Assembly (NCBI GenBank): GCA_021159525.1 | Contig: JAGHEC010000109.1 | Location: forward strand, 1 to 6,946 | Direction: 5' to 3' | DNA: 6,946 bases | From: Deltaproteobacteria bacterium | GTDB taxonomy: Bacteria > Desulfobacterota > DSM-4660 > Desulfatiglandales > Desulfatiglandaceae | In this document: positions 1 through 6,767 of the stretch, one piece after another | How the letters are laid out: every line of letters begins with the position of its first letter | Position numbering within the stretch: position 1 is the stretch's first letter | Notes under the pieces: model-generated | Told to the model about the DNA's origin: nothing | Seen by the model: the letters and a program-made list of their open reading frames with translations, nothing else | Database searches by the model: none | Translations under genes and position numbers: made by a program

Positions 1-1196
1 GCGGAGGCGTCTTCGGTCCATCGGTTGTGATCGGGGGGGCATTGGGGGGGGCCGTGGGAAGGATATTCCACCAGATCATGCCGGGCATCGTCACCCATCC
101 CGGGGCCTTTGTGGTGGTGGGGATGGCCGGCTTCTTCGCCGGGGTTTCCAACGCCCCCATCTCCACCATTATCTTTGTGAGCGAGATGACCAACTCCTAC
201 CACCTGCTGCTCCCCGGCCTTTTGGTGTGTTCCCTGTCCTACATGCTCTCCCGCAGGTGGACTATTTACGAAAAGCAGGTCCCTTCCAAGATTGATTCCA
301 ATGCGCATAAAGGGGACTTCTTTGTGGATATCCTTGGCACCATCCGGGTCAGGGAATTGACCGGCCAACTCAGGAAGGTGCAGCTGATCCCCGAGGATAT
401 GAGTTTGAAGGATTTTCGGAAGATATTCAGTTCGAGCGATCAACAATACTTTCCCGTGGTCGACAAGGACAACAAGATGACAGGGATATTCTCGATCAAC
501 GATATCCGTGGCGTCATCTTTGATGACGAGGTCAGCGAGCTGGTGCGGATGAAGGATGTGGCCAACGCCGACATTATTTACACCACTCCGTCCGAGGACC
601 TCAACGAGGTCTTCAAAAAATGCACCATCCGGAACCTGCACCGGGTACCGGTTGTCAGGGACGACGACCACTCGATTCTCATCGGGATGCTGGACCGGCG
701 GGAAATGATCCAATTTTACAACCAGAGGGTCCGGGAGATCAAGGCCGGGCATGAGCCGGAGACAGGCCCGGACCGGGATGTAAACCAGTTGCGAAACATT
801 ACGGTGAGGGAGGCAATGAACCCGTCGCCGGTGGTTGTCCCTTTGGACATGAAAATAGATGAACTCAGGGATCTCATTTATGATCGGGGATTCAACAGCT
901 TCCCCCTGGTGAGCGCAGGGAACAAACTTGAGGGAGTCCTTTCGCTTTCGGACTGGAAATCGGCCTTTAAAAAGGGCGATGATGCCTTGACCGCAGGGGA
1001 CATTGCCACCCGCCGGGTGGTCAGCGTTACGGCCGAAGAATCTTTGTTTTCGGCCCTCGCCAAGATTACGGCAGGCGACTTTGCCATTCTTCCTGTGGTG
1101 AAGAAGGATCAGCCTGATGCATTGGTAGGGATCATCAGCCGGACAGACATCATGAGCGCATTCAACCGGGCTGTCTCAAAAAGGGCTGAAGCATAA
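1..1196 (+). CDS. CLC-family chloride channel/antiporter, C-terminal part, with four CBS domains (5' end cut by window)
   Basis: The reading frame is open from base 3 with no start inside the window, so this is the 3' part of a longer gene; the GTG at 27 is internal. The first residues, GGVFGPSV, match the CLC anion-selectivity signature GxFxP. A membrane segment follows, and then an EMTNSYHLLLP stretch whose Tyr (codon 198-200) sits where CLC proteins place the chloride-coordinating tyrosine. The rest is cytoplasmic: four CBS motifs at about bases 339-521, 552-716, 798-968 and 990-1175, forming two Bateman modules. CBS 1, 3 and 4 keep the G-h-h-S-x-x-D ribose-contact pattern (GIFSIND, GVLSLSD, GIISRTD), which suggests adenine-nucleotide binding; CBS 2 has GMLDRRE. 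CLC proteins move chloride through the inner membrane as channels or Cl-/H+ exchangers. The proton-glutamate region lies outside the window, so channel versus antiporter cannot be decided. The gene converges on cpoB. Confidence 0.9.
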   Translation, partial: GGVFGPSVVIGGALGGAVGRIFHQIMPGIVTHPGAFVVVGMAGFFAGVSNAPISTIIFVSEMTNSYHLLLPGLLVCSLSYMLSRRWTIYEKQVPSKIDSNAHKGDFFVDILGTIRVRELTGQLRKVQLIPEDMSLKDFRKIFSSSDQQYFPVVDKDNKMTGIFSINDIRGVIFDDEVSELVRMKDVANADIIYTTPSEDLNEVFKKCTIRNLHRVPVVRDDDHSILIGMLDRREMIQFYNQRVREIKAGHEPETGPDRDVNQLRNITVREAMNPSPVVVPLDMKIDELRDLIYDRGFNSFPLVSAGNKLEGVLSLSDWKSAFKKGDDALTAGDIATRRVVSVTAEESLFSALAKITAGDFAILPVVKKDQPDALVGIISRTDIMSAFNRAVSKRAEA

Positions 1197-1207
1197 AAAG
1201 GCAGGGC

Positions 1208-2137
1208 CTATTTGATAGTCTTGAGCTTTTTCTCGGCGATCTTGGCTTCCGGCGATTTGGGATACTTTTTGATAAGCTTCTTGAGCAGCAGCTTTGAGCT
1301 GATCTTGTCGTTTATTTCATAAAAGGCAATGGCCTGTCGCAACATGGCGTTGGCCGCCTTATTTCCTTTGGGATAGCTTTTGATGACCTTTTGAAAGGCC
1401 AGTATGGCCTGCTCATACTGCTTCAGGCCCATGTAAGATTCACCGATCCAGAACTGGGCATTGTCCGCCAGATCCGATTTCGGGTATTTCTTGACAAAGT
1501 CCTTGAACCCGGCAATGGCCTTATCATATTTTTCGTTCCTGAAAAGGGCCAAATTGGTATTATACCATTCCTGCTCCGAAGATGCCCGGGGTGTTTCCAT
1601 CGGCCTTGCCGGAGGCTGAATTGCCGGACCCTGCGGCCCGGGTTCAGCCTCGGGACCTATAAAACGCTTCTCTTCGGCCTCCTTTGGGGAAACAGGCTGT
1701 TCCAGGTTGAGATAGGCACGGATGTGTGCTGTTACCGTCTCCAGCCGGGACACCCTGTCCCCCAGATCGGCAATCGCCCCGGCCATGTCATCCTGGGTGG
1801 TGGTATCTCTCTCAATGGCGCGACTAACGAGACGATTGTTTTCATCCAGTCGACCCGAAAGGGCCTGCATGTCTTCCCTGATCTTGTGGAGTTCGGCCTC
1901 TGCCTTTGCCTGTTGCTCGCGGACCGAAATGACCTCTTTGGATACTGCCTGATCTGTGGTCTCTTGAAGGCCCTCGACCCGTTTATTGAGGGCCACGATC
2001 TGATCATTGAGATACAAAAACTCCTCATCGGTCACGCAGGAGGAGATGAAAAGCAGGGAAAAGACGACCAAGGCCGTTCGCCACGCCTGGTTTGGATTCG
2101 GGAAAAAGACTCGCATTGCTGACGCCCCGGAAAACAT
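1208..2137 (-). CDS. cpoB: CpoB/YbgF, Tol-Pal-associated cell division coordinator with TPR repeats, predicted lipoprotein
   Basis: Last gene of the tol-pal cluster, 309 aa from the chosen start. A hydrophobic signal (about residues 19-31) ends in a lipobox-like ISSC with Cys34, so a lipid-anchored protein is likely; the E. coli homologue is soluble and periplasmic. Residues about 36-140 are heptad-rich and charged, like the trimerising coiled coil of YbgF. A Pro-rich linker (148-188) follows, then a TPR domain (189-305) with the motif KKYPKS/KSYPKG recurring every 37 residues at 216, 253 and 290. In E. coli, CpoB binds TolA and PBP1B and couples outer-membrane constriction to septal peptidoglycan synthesis. 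I chose ATG at 2137 because GAGGT lies 7 bases upstream. The longer frame from ATG 2209 has no SD, and ATG 2116 has a weaker one. The gene lies 108 bp after pal, with no clear promoter or terminator between them. Confidence 0.88.
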   Translation of the reverse strand: MFSGASAMRVFFPNPNQAWRTALVVFSLLFISSCVTDEEFLYLNDQIVALNKRVEGLQETTDQAVSKEVISVREQQAKAEAELHKIREDMQALSGRLDENNRLVSRAIERDTTTQDDMAGAIADLGDRVSRLETVTAHIRAYLNLEQPVSPKEAEEKRFIGPEAEPGPQGPAIQPPARPMETPRASSEQEWYNTNLALFRNEKYDKAIAGFKDFVKKYPKSDLADNAQFWIGESYMGLKQYEQAILAFQKVIKSYPKGNKAANAMLRQAIAFYEINDKISSKLLLKKLIKKYPKSPEAKIAEKKLKTIK

Positions 2138-2144
2138 TAAGCCG

Positions 2145-2149
2145 ACCTC
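2145..2149 (-). promoter_or_regulatory. Shine-Dalgarno that fixes the cpoB start
   Basis: The minus strand reads GAGGT, a 7-base spacer, then ATG at 2137-2135. The upstream in-frame ATG at 2209 lacks any purine-rich SD, so this site decides the start used here. Confidence 0.6.
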
Positions 2150-2245
2150 ATTATGCGGAATCGTCACATGTGGCGTCCCTGAGAAGATCGGCCTGTTGAT
2201 GGCAACCATCCAAAGGAAAATAAAACCTATACACCGTGTCAGCTG

Positions 2246-2812
2246 TTATTTATAGAGATTGAACTCGTCTCTTCTGTTGAGCGCCCATGCTTCCTCGTTG
2301 TTGCGGGGATCGGCCGGCCGTAATTCTCCATAGCTGATGGTCTTGATCCGGTCGCCCGATATTCCCAGGGCCATGAGGAAGTCTTTTGCAGAGGCTGCCC
2401 GTCGCTCACCCAAGGCCAGATTGTATTCTTCTGTCCCCCTGTTGTCGCAGTGGCCCCCGATCAACACATAATATTCCGGATTATTCCGTAAAAAGGCGGC
2501 CTTTTTCTTCAAAACTTCCTGGGCCTCGGGTTTCAGATTGGATTTATCGAAATCAAAATAAATGTTTTCATTTTGGAATGCCTCGATTTTCTGCACCATC
2601 TCAGGGGGCAGTTGCTCCTCTTCGACCTCAACGACCACCACCTCCTTGGGGGTCTCTTTGGCCGCCGGCGCCTCTACTTTTCGGGGGGGTTCAGCCGGCG
2701 GCTGGATCCCTTCCGAGACATCAATCTGTTTCTTGGCGCAAGAGGTCGCCAAAACCAAGGACGCACACATCAAAGACATGACAATCAAGCCCCTCACCAG
2801 TTTCTTTCCCAT
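2246..2812 (-). CDS. pal: Pal, peptidoglycan-associated outer-membrane lipoprotein
   Basis: 188 aa, close to the usual size for the family. A lipoprotein signal (KKLVRGL, then a hydrophobic run) ends at Cys25 in LATSC. A Pro/Ala/Glu-rich tether occupies about residues 30-72. The OmpA-like peptidoglycan-binding domain covers about 80-188, with YFDFDKSNLKPEA, GHCDNRGTEEYNLALGERRA and SYGELRPADPRNNEEAWALNRRDEF. Asp123 and Arg138 align with the pair that clamps meso-diaminopimelate in OmpA-like domains. Pal anchors the outer membrane to the cell wall and trades between peptidoglycan and TolB during constriction. Translation starts at ATG 2812 behind a very strong AGGAGG (2821-2826) with an 8-base spacer. 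That suits a lipoprotein made in larger amounts than the Tol proteins. It stands apart from tolB by 315 bp, where most clusters have the two genes close together. Confidence 0.96.
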   Translation of the reverse strand: MGKKLVRGLIVMSLMCASLVLATSCAKKQIDVSEGIQPPAEPPRKVEAPAAKETPKEVVVVEVEEEQLPPEMVQKIEAFQNENIYFDFDKSNLKPEAQEVLKKKAAFLRNNPEYYVLIGGHCDNRGTEEYNLALGERRAASAKDFLMALGISGDRIKTISYGELRPADPRNNEEAWALNRRDEFNLYK

Positions 2813-3127
2813 AAGTCATTCCTCCTATTCTCCTTGGGTTACGTCCAATTAAGCCTGCTTTATCGGCTGTTTTAGAAAACCCCTACCCGCACCAACCAGC
2901 ACATCCGTTTCTCCCAAATCGAACCGGAGCCGGCATACCCCGTTAGACAATGGTCGTCACTCACACAGATTGCAGGATTCCACCATATTAAGAGGTCCTT
3001 TAACACTTCTCTTTCCGAATTTCAAGTTTTCCCTGTATATTTTTTATGCCCTCGAGGATGGCTGACCCCGGAACCACCCCTGCCCCGGCCTTTGAGATTG
3101 AAAAGGAGAAGAGAGAGGCGGGCGGTC
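2813..3127 (-). other. 315-bp non-coding stretch between tolB and pal
   Basis: No conserved-looking ORF, RNA gene or strong terminator is visible. It holds the pal Shine-Dalgarno at 2821-2826 and a short palindrome, GTTTTAGAAAAC, at 2869-2880. An A-rich patch on the minus strand lies around 3030-3047, and GC-rich homopurine/homopyrimidine sequence lies near the tolB end. Promoter-like pieces such as TTGAAA near 3021-3026 lack a convincing -10 partner. The length leaves room for a separate pal-cpoB promoter or a 5' UTR, but neither is shown by the sequence. Confidence 0.5.
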
Positions 3128-4495
3128 TTAATCCGGCGCCCATGAAGGCGCGGTCTGATTTCCTTTCATGGATGTGATTTTCCTCTGGTTTTGACCATTG
3201 GCATTCATGATGTACAAATGATACGAACCCTCCCTGTCCGAGGTAAACATCAGATATCGGCCATCCGGCGACCAGCAGGGCTCTTCATCATCGGAGCGGT
3301 TGTCAGTCAGTCTTTTGAAGCCCCCGCCGTCCGGGCCTATGGTGCAGATATCAAAATTTCCCTCCATCCTGGAGACAAATGCGATCCGGTTGAGGGGCGA
3401 CCAGGCCGGGGATGTGTTATATCGGCCCTGATAGGTCAATCGCTTCACCTGCCGGCCGTCAACGTCCAGAATGTATATCTGAGGCGATCCTGATCGGTTG
3501 GACACAAAGGCCAGCCTCTTACCGTCCGGAGAAAAGGACGGGGATACATCGATCCCCCAGTGTTTAACCAGGTGCTTGAGAATCCTGCCCTGAAGATCAA
3601 TGGTAAAGATGTCGGGATTTCCCTCATGGCTCATGGTCAGGGCAATCTGTTTGCCGTCCGGGGCCCAGGCTGCGCCCGTATTGAGACCTGGCTGACTCGA
3701 GAGGACTCTGACCTTGCCGGTGGACAGGTCTTTCAGATAAAGAATCGGCCCGGCCTGTTTGCCCATGTCTTTCCGGCGAAAGGCCCGTCGCATATGCCCA
3801 TAGGAACTGTAGGCAAGATATCTCCCATCCGGCGACCAGCAGGGAAAAAGGGCAATGCTTTTGTCAGTGGTCGCCTGCCGGACATTAAAGCCATCATAAT
3901 CGGAGATACAGATCTCCCTTTTTCCGCTGGAATCGTCCACAAAGGCCAGTTTGGTCAGGAAAATTCCTTCATGGCCGGTCAGTTTCAGGATAATTTCGTT
4001 GGAAAGCCTGTGCATCAGGCGGCGACGCCGCTTGATGTCTCCCAGTGCCCGCTTGCCGAGAATCTGCCGTCCCCAGAATACGTCGAACAGCCGGATTTCC
4101 ACCTCCAGCCGGCTTCCTACGCAGGCATATCCTCCCTTAACCAGGAGTTCTGCACCGATAACCGACCAGTTCTTGAAGTTAATACTGTTTGCGGTCAGTC
4201 CTTCTCCCGTTTCTTCGAGAAATGCGCCCTTGTCCATGGCATTGAAGTATCCGCTGAGCACAAGATCATTGGAAAGAACGGCAGGGAGTTCAGTCGACAG
4301 GTGGGCATGGTCTGCCGTAGGAGCCATGCTCTTGAAATCAGGGATGGCGATGTTGAATTTGGGAATAGAAGGGGCATTGACATCAATATAAATACGGGCC
4401 AGGCCCGATCCCGGGAACAGGACAAGCCCCAGCAAGATCCAGCAAATCCAGGCTGACCGCACCCCTGAGGGAAAGCGACGTGGGCAGTTATGCAT
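3128..4495 (-). CDS. tolB: TolB, periplasmic beta-propeller of the Tol-Pal system
   Basis: 455 aa, against about 430 in E. coli. A Sec signal peptide covers residues 1-33 with probable cleavage after GLA33. The mature end, RIYIDVNAPSIPKF, lies where TolB carries the TolA-binding box. An N-terminal alpha/beta domain spans about 45-175. A six-bladed PD40 (WD40-like) propeller follows, with motifs at about 220 (WSPDGRYLAYSS), 277 (WAPDGKQIAL), 321 (FSPDGKRLAFVS), 365 (WSPLNRIAFVS), 408 (WSPDGRYLMFTS) and the closing SWAPD at the C terminus. The fourth blade has SPLN instead of SPDG. TolB binds Pal through the propeller and TolA through its N-terminal strand, so it switches Pal on and off peptidoglycan. 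The ATG shares its A with the tolA stop (TAATG), and GGAGG lies 7 bases upstream inside tolA, so translation is probably coupled. Confidence 0.96.
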   Translation of the reverse strand: MHNCPRRFPSGVRSAWICWILLGLVLFPGSGLARIYIDVNAPSIPKFNIAIPDFKSMAPTADHAHLSTELPAVLSNDLVLSGYFNAMDKGAFLEETGEGLTANSINFKNWSVIGAELLVKGGYACVGSRLEVEIRLFDVFWGRQILGKRALGDIKRRRRLMHRLSNEIILKLTGHEGIFLTKLAFVDDSSGKREICISDYDGFNVRQATTDKSIALFPCWSPDGRYLAYSSYGHMRRAFRRKDMGKQAGPILYLKDLSTGKVRVLSSQPGLNTGAAWAPDGKQIALTMSHEGNPDIFTIDLQGRILKHLVKHWGIDVSPSFSPDGKRLAFVSNRSGSPQIYILDVDGRQVKRLTYQGRYNTSPAWSPLNRIAFVSRMEGNFDICTIGPDGGGFKRLTDNRSDDEEPCWSPDGRYLMFTSDREGSYHLYIMNANGQNQRKITSMKGNQTAPSWAPD

Positions 4496-5349
4496 TAAAA
4501 ATCCTCCAATTCGCTCAGGTTGAATCTGATCTCGATCTCATCTTGGCTTCTGATATACCCTTCGGGAAAAGGTGGAAGGGGATTCGATCGCTCGACCGCC
4601 TTGAGCACGGACCCATCAAAGACGGAACTGGCCGATCGTCTTTTCAGCCATGATTTCAGAATGGTCCCGTCGTACCGCACCTTGACCAAGACAACTGCCT
4701 CAAGGTCCTTGAGCTTTTTGGGATCCATGAGGGCAACGGGATAGGACCAGTTGCTCTTGATTTGCTCCTCCACGGCCAACTGGTACATGCGAATGGTGAT
4801 CCCGTCCGCCGGACCTCCTCTTGCGGAAGAAAGACCTCCGTCCGTGGTGCGGGCCCGGCTTTTCACTCGAGCAAGCGCCTTTTTAAGGTGATCGCCCTCT
4901 TCGGCCTTGACCTTTTTTTCTATCTTGGCAATGGCCCCATCAATCAGCCTGGATGGAGAAACCTTGGGTCGGACGGGCTTTTCAGCCTTCTTTTTCGGCT
5001 TCTTTTTACGTTCCACCACCCGTTTTGCGATAACCACAGGCCTTTTTTCGGGGACCGGGGGAGCGATGCGACGCGCGGCAGGAATCTCCCTGGGGGACGA
5101 CACCGCGTTTCTGGAGCTTTTCACGGTCTTGTGTGCAGGTCCGGCCGGCCGTGGAGAGGGCATTTCCACCAGGTTAACCTCATAGACCGCGGACCCGCTG
5201 ATTCGCCGGGTCGGCATAGACTCCGGCACAAACAAAACCAGGGAAAAGAGAAGGACATGAAAGAGGATGGACAGAGCCAATCCCCTGCTCCACCTCTGCC
5301 CATTGGGGCCTCTGGTCCCTGTTTTGTCATGCAAGCCCGTCATTTGCAT
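4495..5349 (-). CDS. tolA: TolA, energy-transducing inner-membrane protein with TonB-like C-terminal domain
   Basis: 284 aa from ATG 5349, well short of the roughly 420 aa of E. coli TolA. One N-terminal membrane helix spans about residues 23-42 and contains S27-x-x-x-H31, the SxxxH motif by which TolA/TonB proteins contact the TolQR or ExbBD stator. A basic Pro/Lys-rich periplasmic linker follows (about 64-130, KKKPKKK around 116-122), then a charged stretch. The TonB/TolA-type C-terminal domain covers about 185-283 (MYQLAVEEQIKSNWSYP, VKVRYDGTILKSW, NPLPPFPEGY). The linker is TonB-like rather than the long helical domain II of enterobacterial TolA. Its place between tolR and tolB identifies it as the TolA of this cluster. 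ATG 5349 overlaps the tolR stop as TGATG; a TTG at 5352 would add one residue and ATG 5343 would remove two. Confidence 0.87.
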   Translation of the reverse strand: MQMTGLHDKTGTRGPNGQRWSRGLALSILFHVLLFSLVLFVPESMPTRRISGSAVYEVNLVEMPSPRPAGPAHKTVKSSRNAVSSPREIPAARRIAPPVPEKRPVVIAKRVVERKKKPKKKAEKPVRPKVSPSRLIDGAIAKIEKKVKAEEGDHLKKALARVKSRARTTDGGLSSARGGPADGITIRMYQLAVEEQIKSNWSYPVALMDPKKLKDLEAVVLVKVRYDGTILKSWLKRRSASSVFDGSVLKAVERSNPLPPFPEGYIRSQDEIEIRFNLSELEDF

Positions 5350-5753
5350 CAATCCAGGGGTTCTGTCACCATTCCCAGCTTGTCAATCCCCGCCTGCTTC
5401 ACCCTTGCGATCACATCGATTACAAAGCCGTAAGAGACCTCTTTGTCAGCCCTTAACAGGATCTCTTTTTCTCTCCGGTTTTGAAAGATCTTTTGAATCT
5501 TGCCTTCCAGGGCTTCCGCTGGCACGGCAAGATTTTCAAGAAAGATTTCTCCCTTCTTATTGATCGTCAGTATGAGAGGGTCTTCCTGGGTCTTGATGTT
5601 CTTGGCCGCGGTCTTGGGAAGGTTGACGTCTACGCCCTGTATCATCATGGGGGCCGCCACCATAAAGATGATCAGCAGTACCAGCATCACGTCCACCAAG
5701 GGTGTGACATTGATGTCGGACATGAACCGCTTGTTGTTTCTGCCAACACCCAT
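5349..5753 (-). CDS. tolR: TolR, ExbD/TolR-family inner-membrane stator protein
   Basis: 134 aa, the usual size for TolR/ExbD. A short cytoplasmic head (MGVGRNNKRFMSDINVTPL) leads into a single membrane helix at about 17-36 that carries Asp21 in VTPLVDVMLVLLIIFM. This is the proton-carrying aspartate, equivalent to Asp23 of E. coli TolR. The periplasmic domain follows (residues 37-134), with the typical ILLRADKEVSYGFVIDVIARVKQAGI segment. With TolQ it forms the channel that converts proton motive force into movement of TolA. The start lies 9 bp after the tolQ stop, and the end overlaps tolA by one base. No key residue is missing. Confidence 0.96.
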   Translation of the reverse strand: MGVGRNNKRFMSDINVTPLVDVMLVLLIIFMVAAPMMIQGVDVNLPKTAAKNIKTQEDPLILTINKKGEIFLENLAVPAEALEGKIQKIFQNRREKEILLRADKEVSYGFVIDVIARVKQAGIDKLGMVTEPLD

Positions 5754-5760
5754 TTAGTAA

Positions 5761-5764
5761 CCTC
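5761..5764 (-). promoter_or_regulatory. tolR Shine-Dalgarno overlapping the tolQ stop codon
   Basis: The minus strand reads TGAGG, a 7-base spacer, then ATG. The first three bases are the tolQ stop and GAGG is the tolR ribosome-binding site, so a ribosome ending tolQ sits on the tolR start region. This favours fixed TolQ:TolR ratios. Confidence 0.6.
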
Positions 5765-6581
5765 AACCAGTGGTTTTGCGAGGGAAGAGCTGCCGGATGA
5801 ATTGCCTTCCGACCATGCTCAGGAAATCGGTGGTAAAGATGTCCATTTCCGCCTGGAGTACGGAAACCCGCTGGCTGAAGTAATTAAAGGCCACTACCGC
5901 GGGAATGGCCGCAGCCAGGCCTGCTGCGGTGGCGATAAGGGCCTCGGATATGCCGGGGGCCACCACCGCCAGGTTGGCTGAGCCCTTGAGACCGATCCCT
6001 CGAAACGATTCCATGATTCCCCAGACCGTGCCGAACAAACCGATAAACGGGGTGGTGTTTCCGGTGGTAGCCAGAAAGCTGAGGGAACGTTCCAGGCGGT
6101 TGTTCTGATCGATGGCGGCCTTTTTGAGCGACCGCTCCAGATTGTCCATCAGGGCCTGGCGGGTCGGCAGGGGACCGGCCTCGAACGAGACCCCTTCTCT
6201 AATACGATCGGACTGGCCATGACTCAGCTCTGAGGCAGAGGCCTGAAGTTTGCTGAATCGGCTGAATTCCGCATAGCCGGCCCTGAAAAGGCACGCGACC
6301 GGGCTGGTGTCAAGGGCCTCGCTTTCCTTGTAGATCTTTTTCAGGTCCCTGCTCTCCCAGAAAAGGTCCAAAAAAGCGGCTGTCTGCACCTTGGCCCTCC
6401 TCAGCAGCCGGTATTTCATAAAGATGATGGCCCACGAAACGACCGAGAACACGAGCAGCAGGATCAACACAAACTTGACTATAGGACCTGCATGTACGAT
6501 CATCTCAACAAGATCATTGCCAAATGCGCTTTCAACTGAAAAACCGGCTGGGATCAGACCGGCAATAGGGATATGGAGCAT
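5763..6581 (-). CDS. tolQ: TolQ, MotA/TolQ/ExbB-family inner-membrane proton channel protein
   Basis: 272 aa, longer than the roughly 230 aa of E. coli TolQ. Three membrane segments are visible: about residues 33-56, 169-193 (FLATTGNTTPFIGLFGTVWGIM) and 214-235 (ALIATAAGLAAAIPAVVAFNYF). Thr172 and Thr218 align with the polar channel-lining threonines of TolQ (E. coli T145 and T178). The extra length is an N-terminal extension of about 20 residues and extra sequence in the cytoplasmic loop between helices 1 and 2 (roughly 110-140, Ser/Gly/Pro-rich). TolQ assembles as a pentamer around two TolR helices and powers TolA. The start is ATG 6581 behind AGAGG (6589-6593) with a 7-base spacer. It is the first tol gene of the operon here; no ybgC-like gene precedes it within the window. 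Confidence 0.96.
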   Translation of the reverse strand: MLHIPIAGLIPAGFSVESAFGNDLVEMIVHAGPIVKFVLILLLVFSVVSWAIIFMKYRLLRRAKVQTAAFLDLFWESRDLKKIYKESEALDTSPVACLFRAGYAEFSRFSKLQASASELSHGQSDRIREGVSFEAGPLPTRQALMDNLERSLKKAAIDQNNRLERSLSFLATTGNTTPFIGLFGTVWGIMESFRGIGLKGSANLAVVAPGISEALIATAAGLAAAIPAVVAFNYFSQRVSVLQAEMDIFTTDFLSMVGRQFIRQLFPRKTTG

Positions 6582-6605
6582 GGAATTTCCTCTGGAGCGT
6601 CTAAC

Positions 6606-6745
6606 TGTAATAGCTCAATAAACAGGGGCAGAAGGATTTTTCTGACGCGGCTGAAGAGACCGGCCCGAAGGCCCGAAGCGGAAGAAAAATCCTTCTGCCC
6701 CGGCAGTACGTTCGCCGTTATCCCCCTAATTATTGAGCTGATACA
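6606..6745. repeat. 140-bp element with terminal inverted repeats and a 19-bp perfect internal stem (MITE- or REP-like)
   Basis: The outer ends, TGTAATAGCTCAATAA (6606-6621) and the reverse complement of 6730-6745 (TGTATCAGCTCAATAA), agree at 14 of 16 positions. Inside, 6625-6643 and 6683-6701 are perfect 19-base inverted copies (GGGGCAGAAGGATTTTTCT). A 2-base mismatch and a further 3-bp CGC/GCG pairing come next, then a loop holding GGCC-CGAA-GGCC (6662-6673). The right half carries an unpaired stretch of about 28 bases (6702-6729). There is no room for a protein. A small non-autonomous mobile element or REP-type palindrome fits best. TAAC at 6602-6605 and 6748-6751 could be a short target duplication, but four bases is weak evidence. 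A related half-copy lies 253 bp away at 6860. Confidence 0.7.
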
Positions 6746-6757
6746 TATAACTGACAA
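6729..6757 (-). promoter_or_regulatory. Candidate sigma-70 promoter P2 for tolQRAB, -10 inside the repeat arm
   Basis: The minus strand reads TTGTCA (6757-6752), a 17-base spacer, then AATAAT (6734-6729), which is five of six matches in each box. The predicted start is near 6722, about 140 bases before the tolQ ATG. The -10 box lies within the right terminal arm of the 6606-6745 element, so the transcript would carry the 19-bp hairpin in its leader. Found by eye only. Confidence 0.45.
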
Positions 6758-6767
6758 TTATCGGGGA

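Noticed and set aside
1391..2122. Long plus-strand ORF opposite cpoB (243 aa)
   Set aside because: It is the antisense shadow of a well-supported gene, with no recognisable domain; the same holds for the long plus-strand frames opposite tolB (3560-4456) and tolA (4762-5433).
2138..2245. N-terminal extension of cpoB from ATG 2209, or a terminator in the pal-cpoB gap
   Set aside because: ATG 2209 has no Shine-Dalgarno and would place a polar stretch before the lipoprotein signal. The hairpin at 2195-2212 is bulged and lacks a T-run.
2908..2930. tRNA T-arm-like GGTTCGATT in the tolB-pal gap
   Set aside because: Only a four-pair CTCC/GGAG stem forms around it, with no acceptor, D or anticodon arms at the right distances.
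2957..2986. Nine-codon minus-strand ORF MVESCNLCE with AAAGGA upstream, in the tolB-pal gap
   Set aside because: Too short to distinguish from chance; the AAAGGA lies 9 bases before the ATG and there is no other support for translation.
2965..2991. Possible sigma-54 promoter (TGGTGG then TGCAA) upstream of pal
   Set aside because: The GG-to-GC spacing is 9 rather than the required 10 bases, and the flanking consensus is poor.
6625..6701. 19-bp stem upstream of tolQ read as a Rho-independent terminator
   Set aside because: The T-runs lie inside the stem on both strands and no U-tract follows it in either direction.
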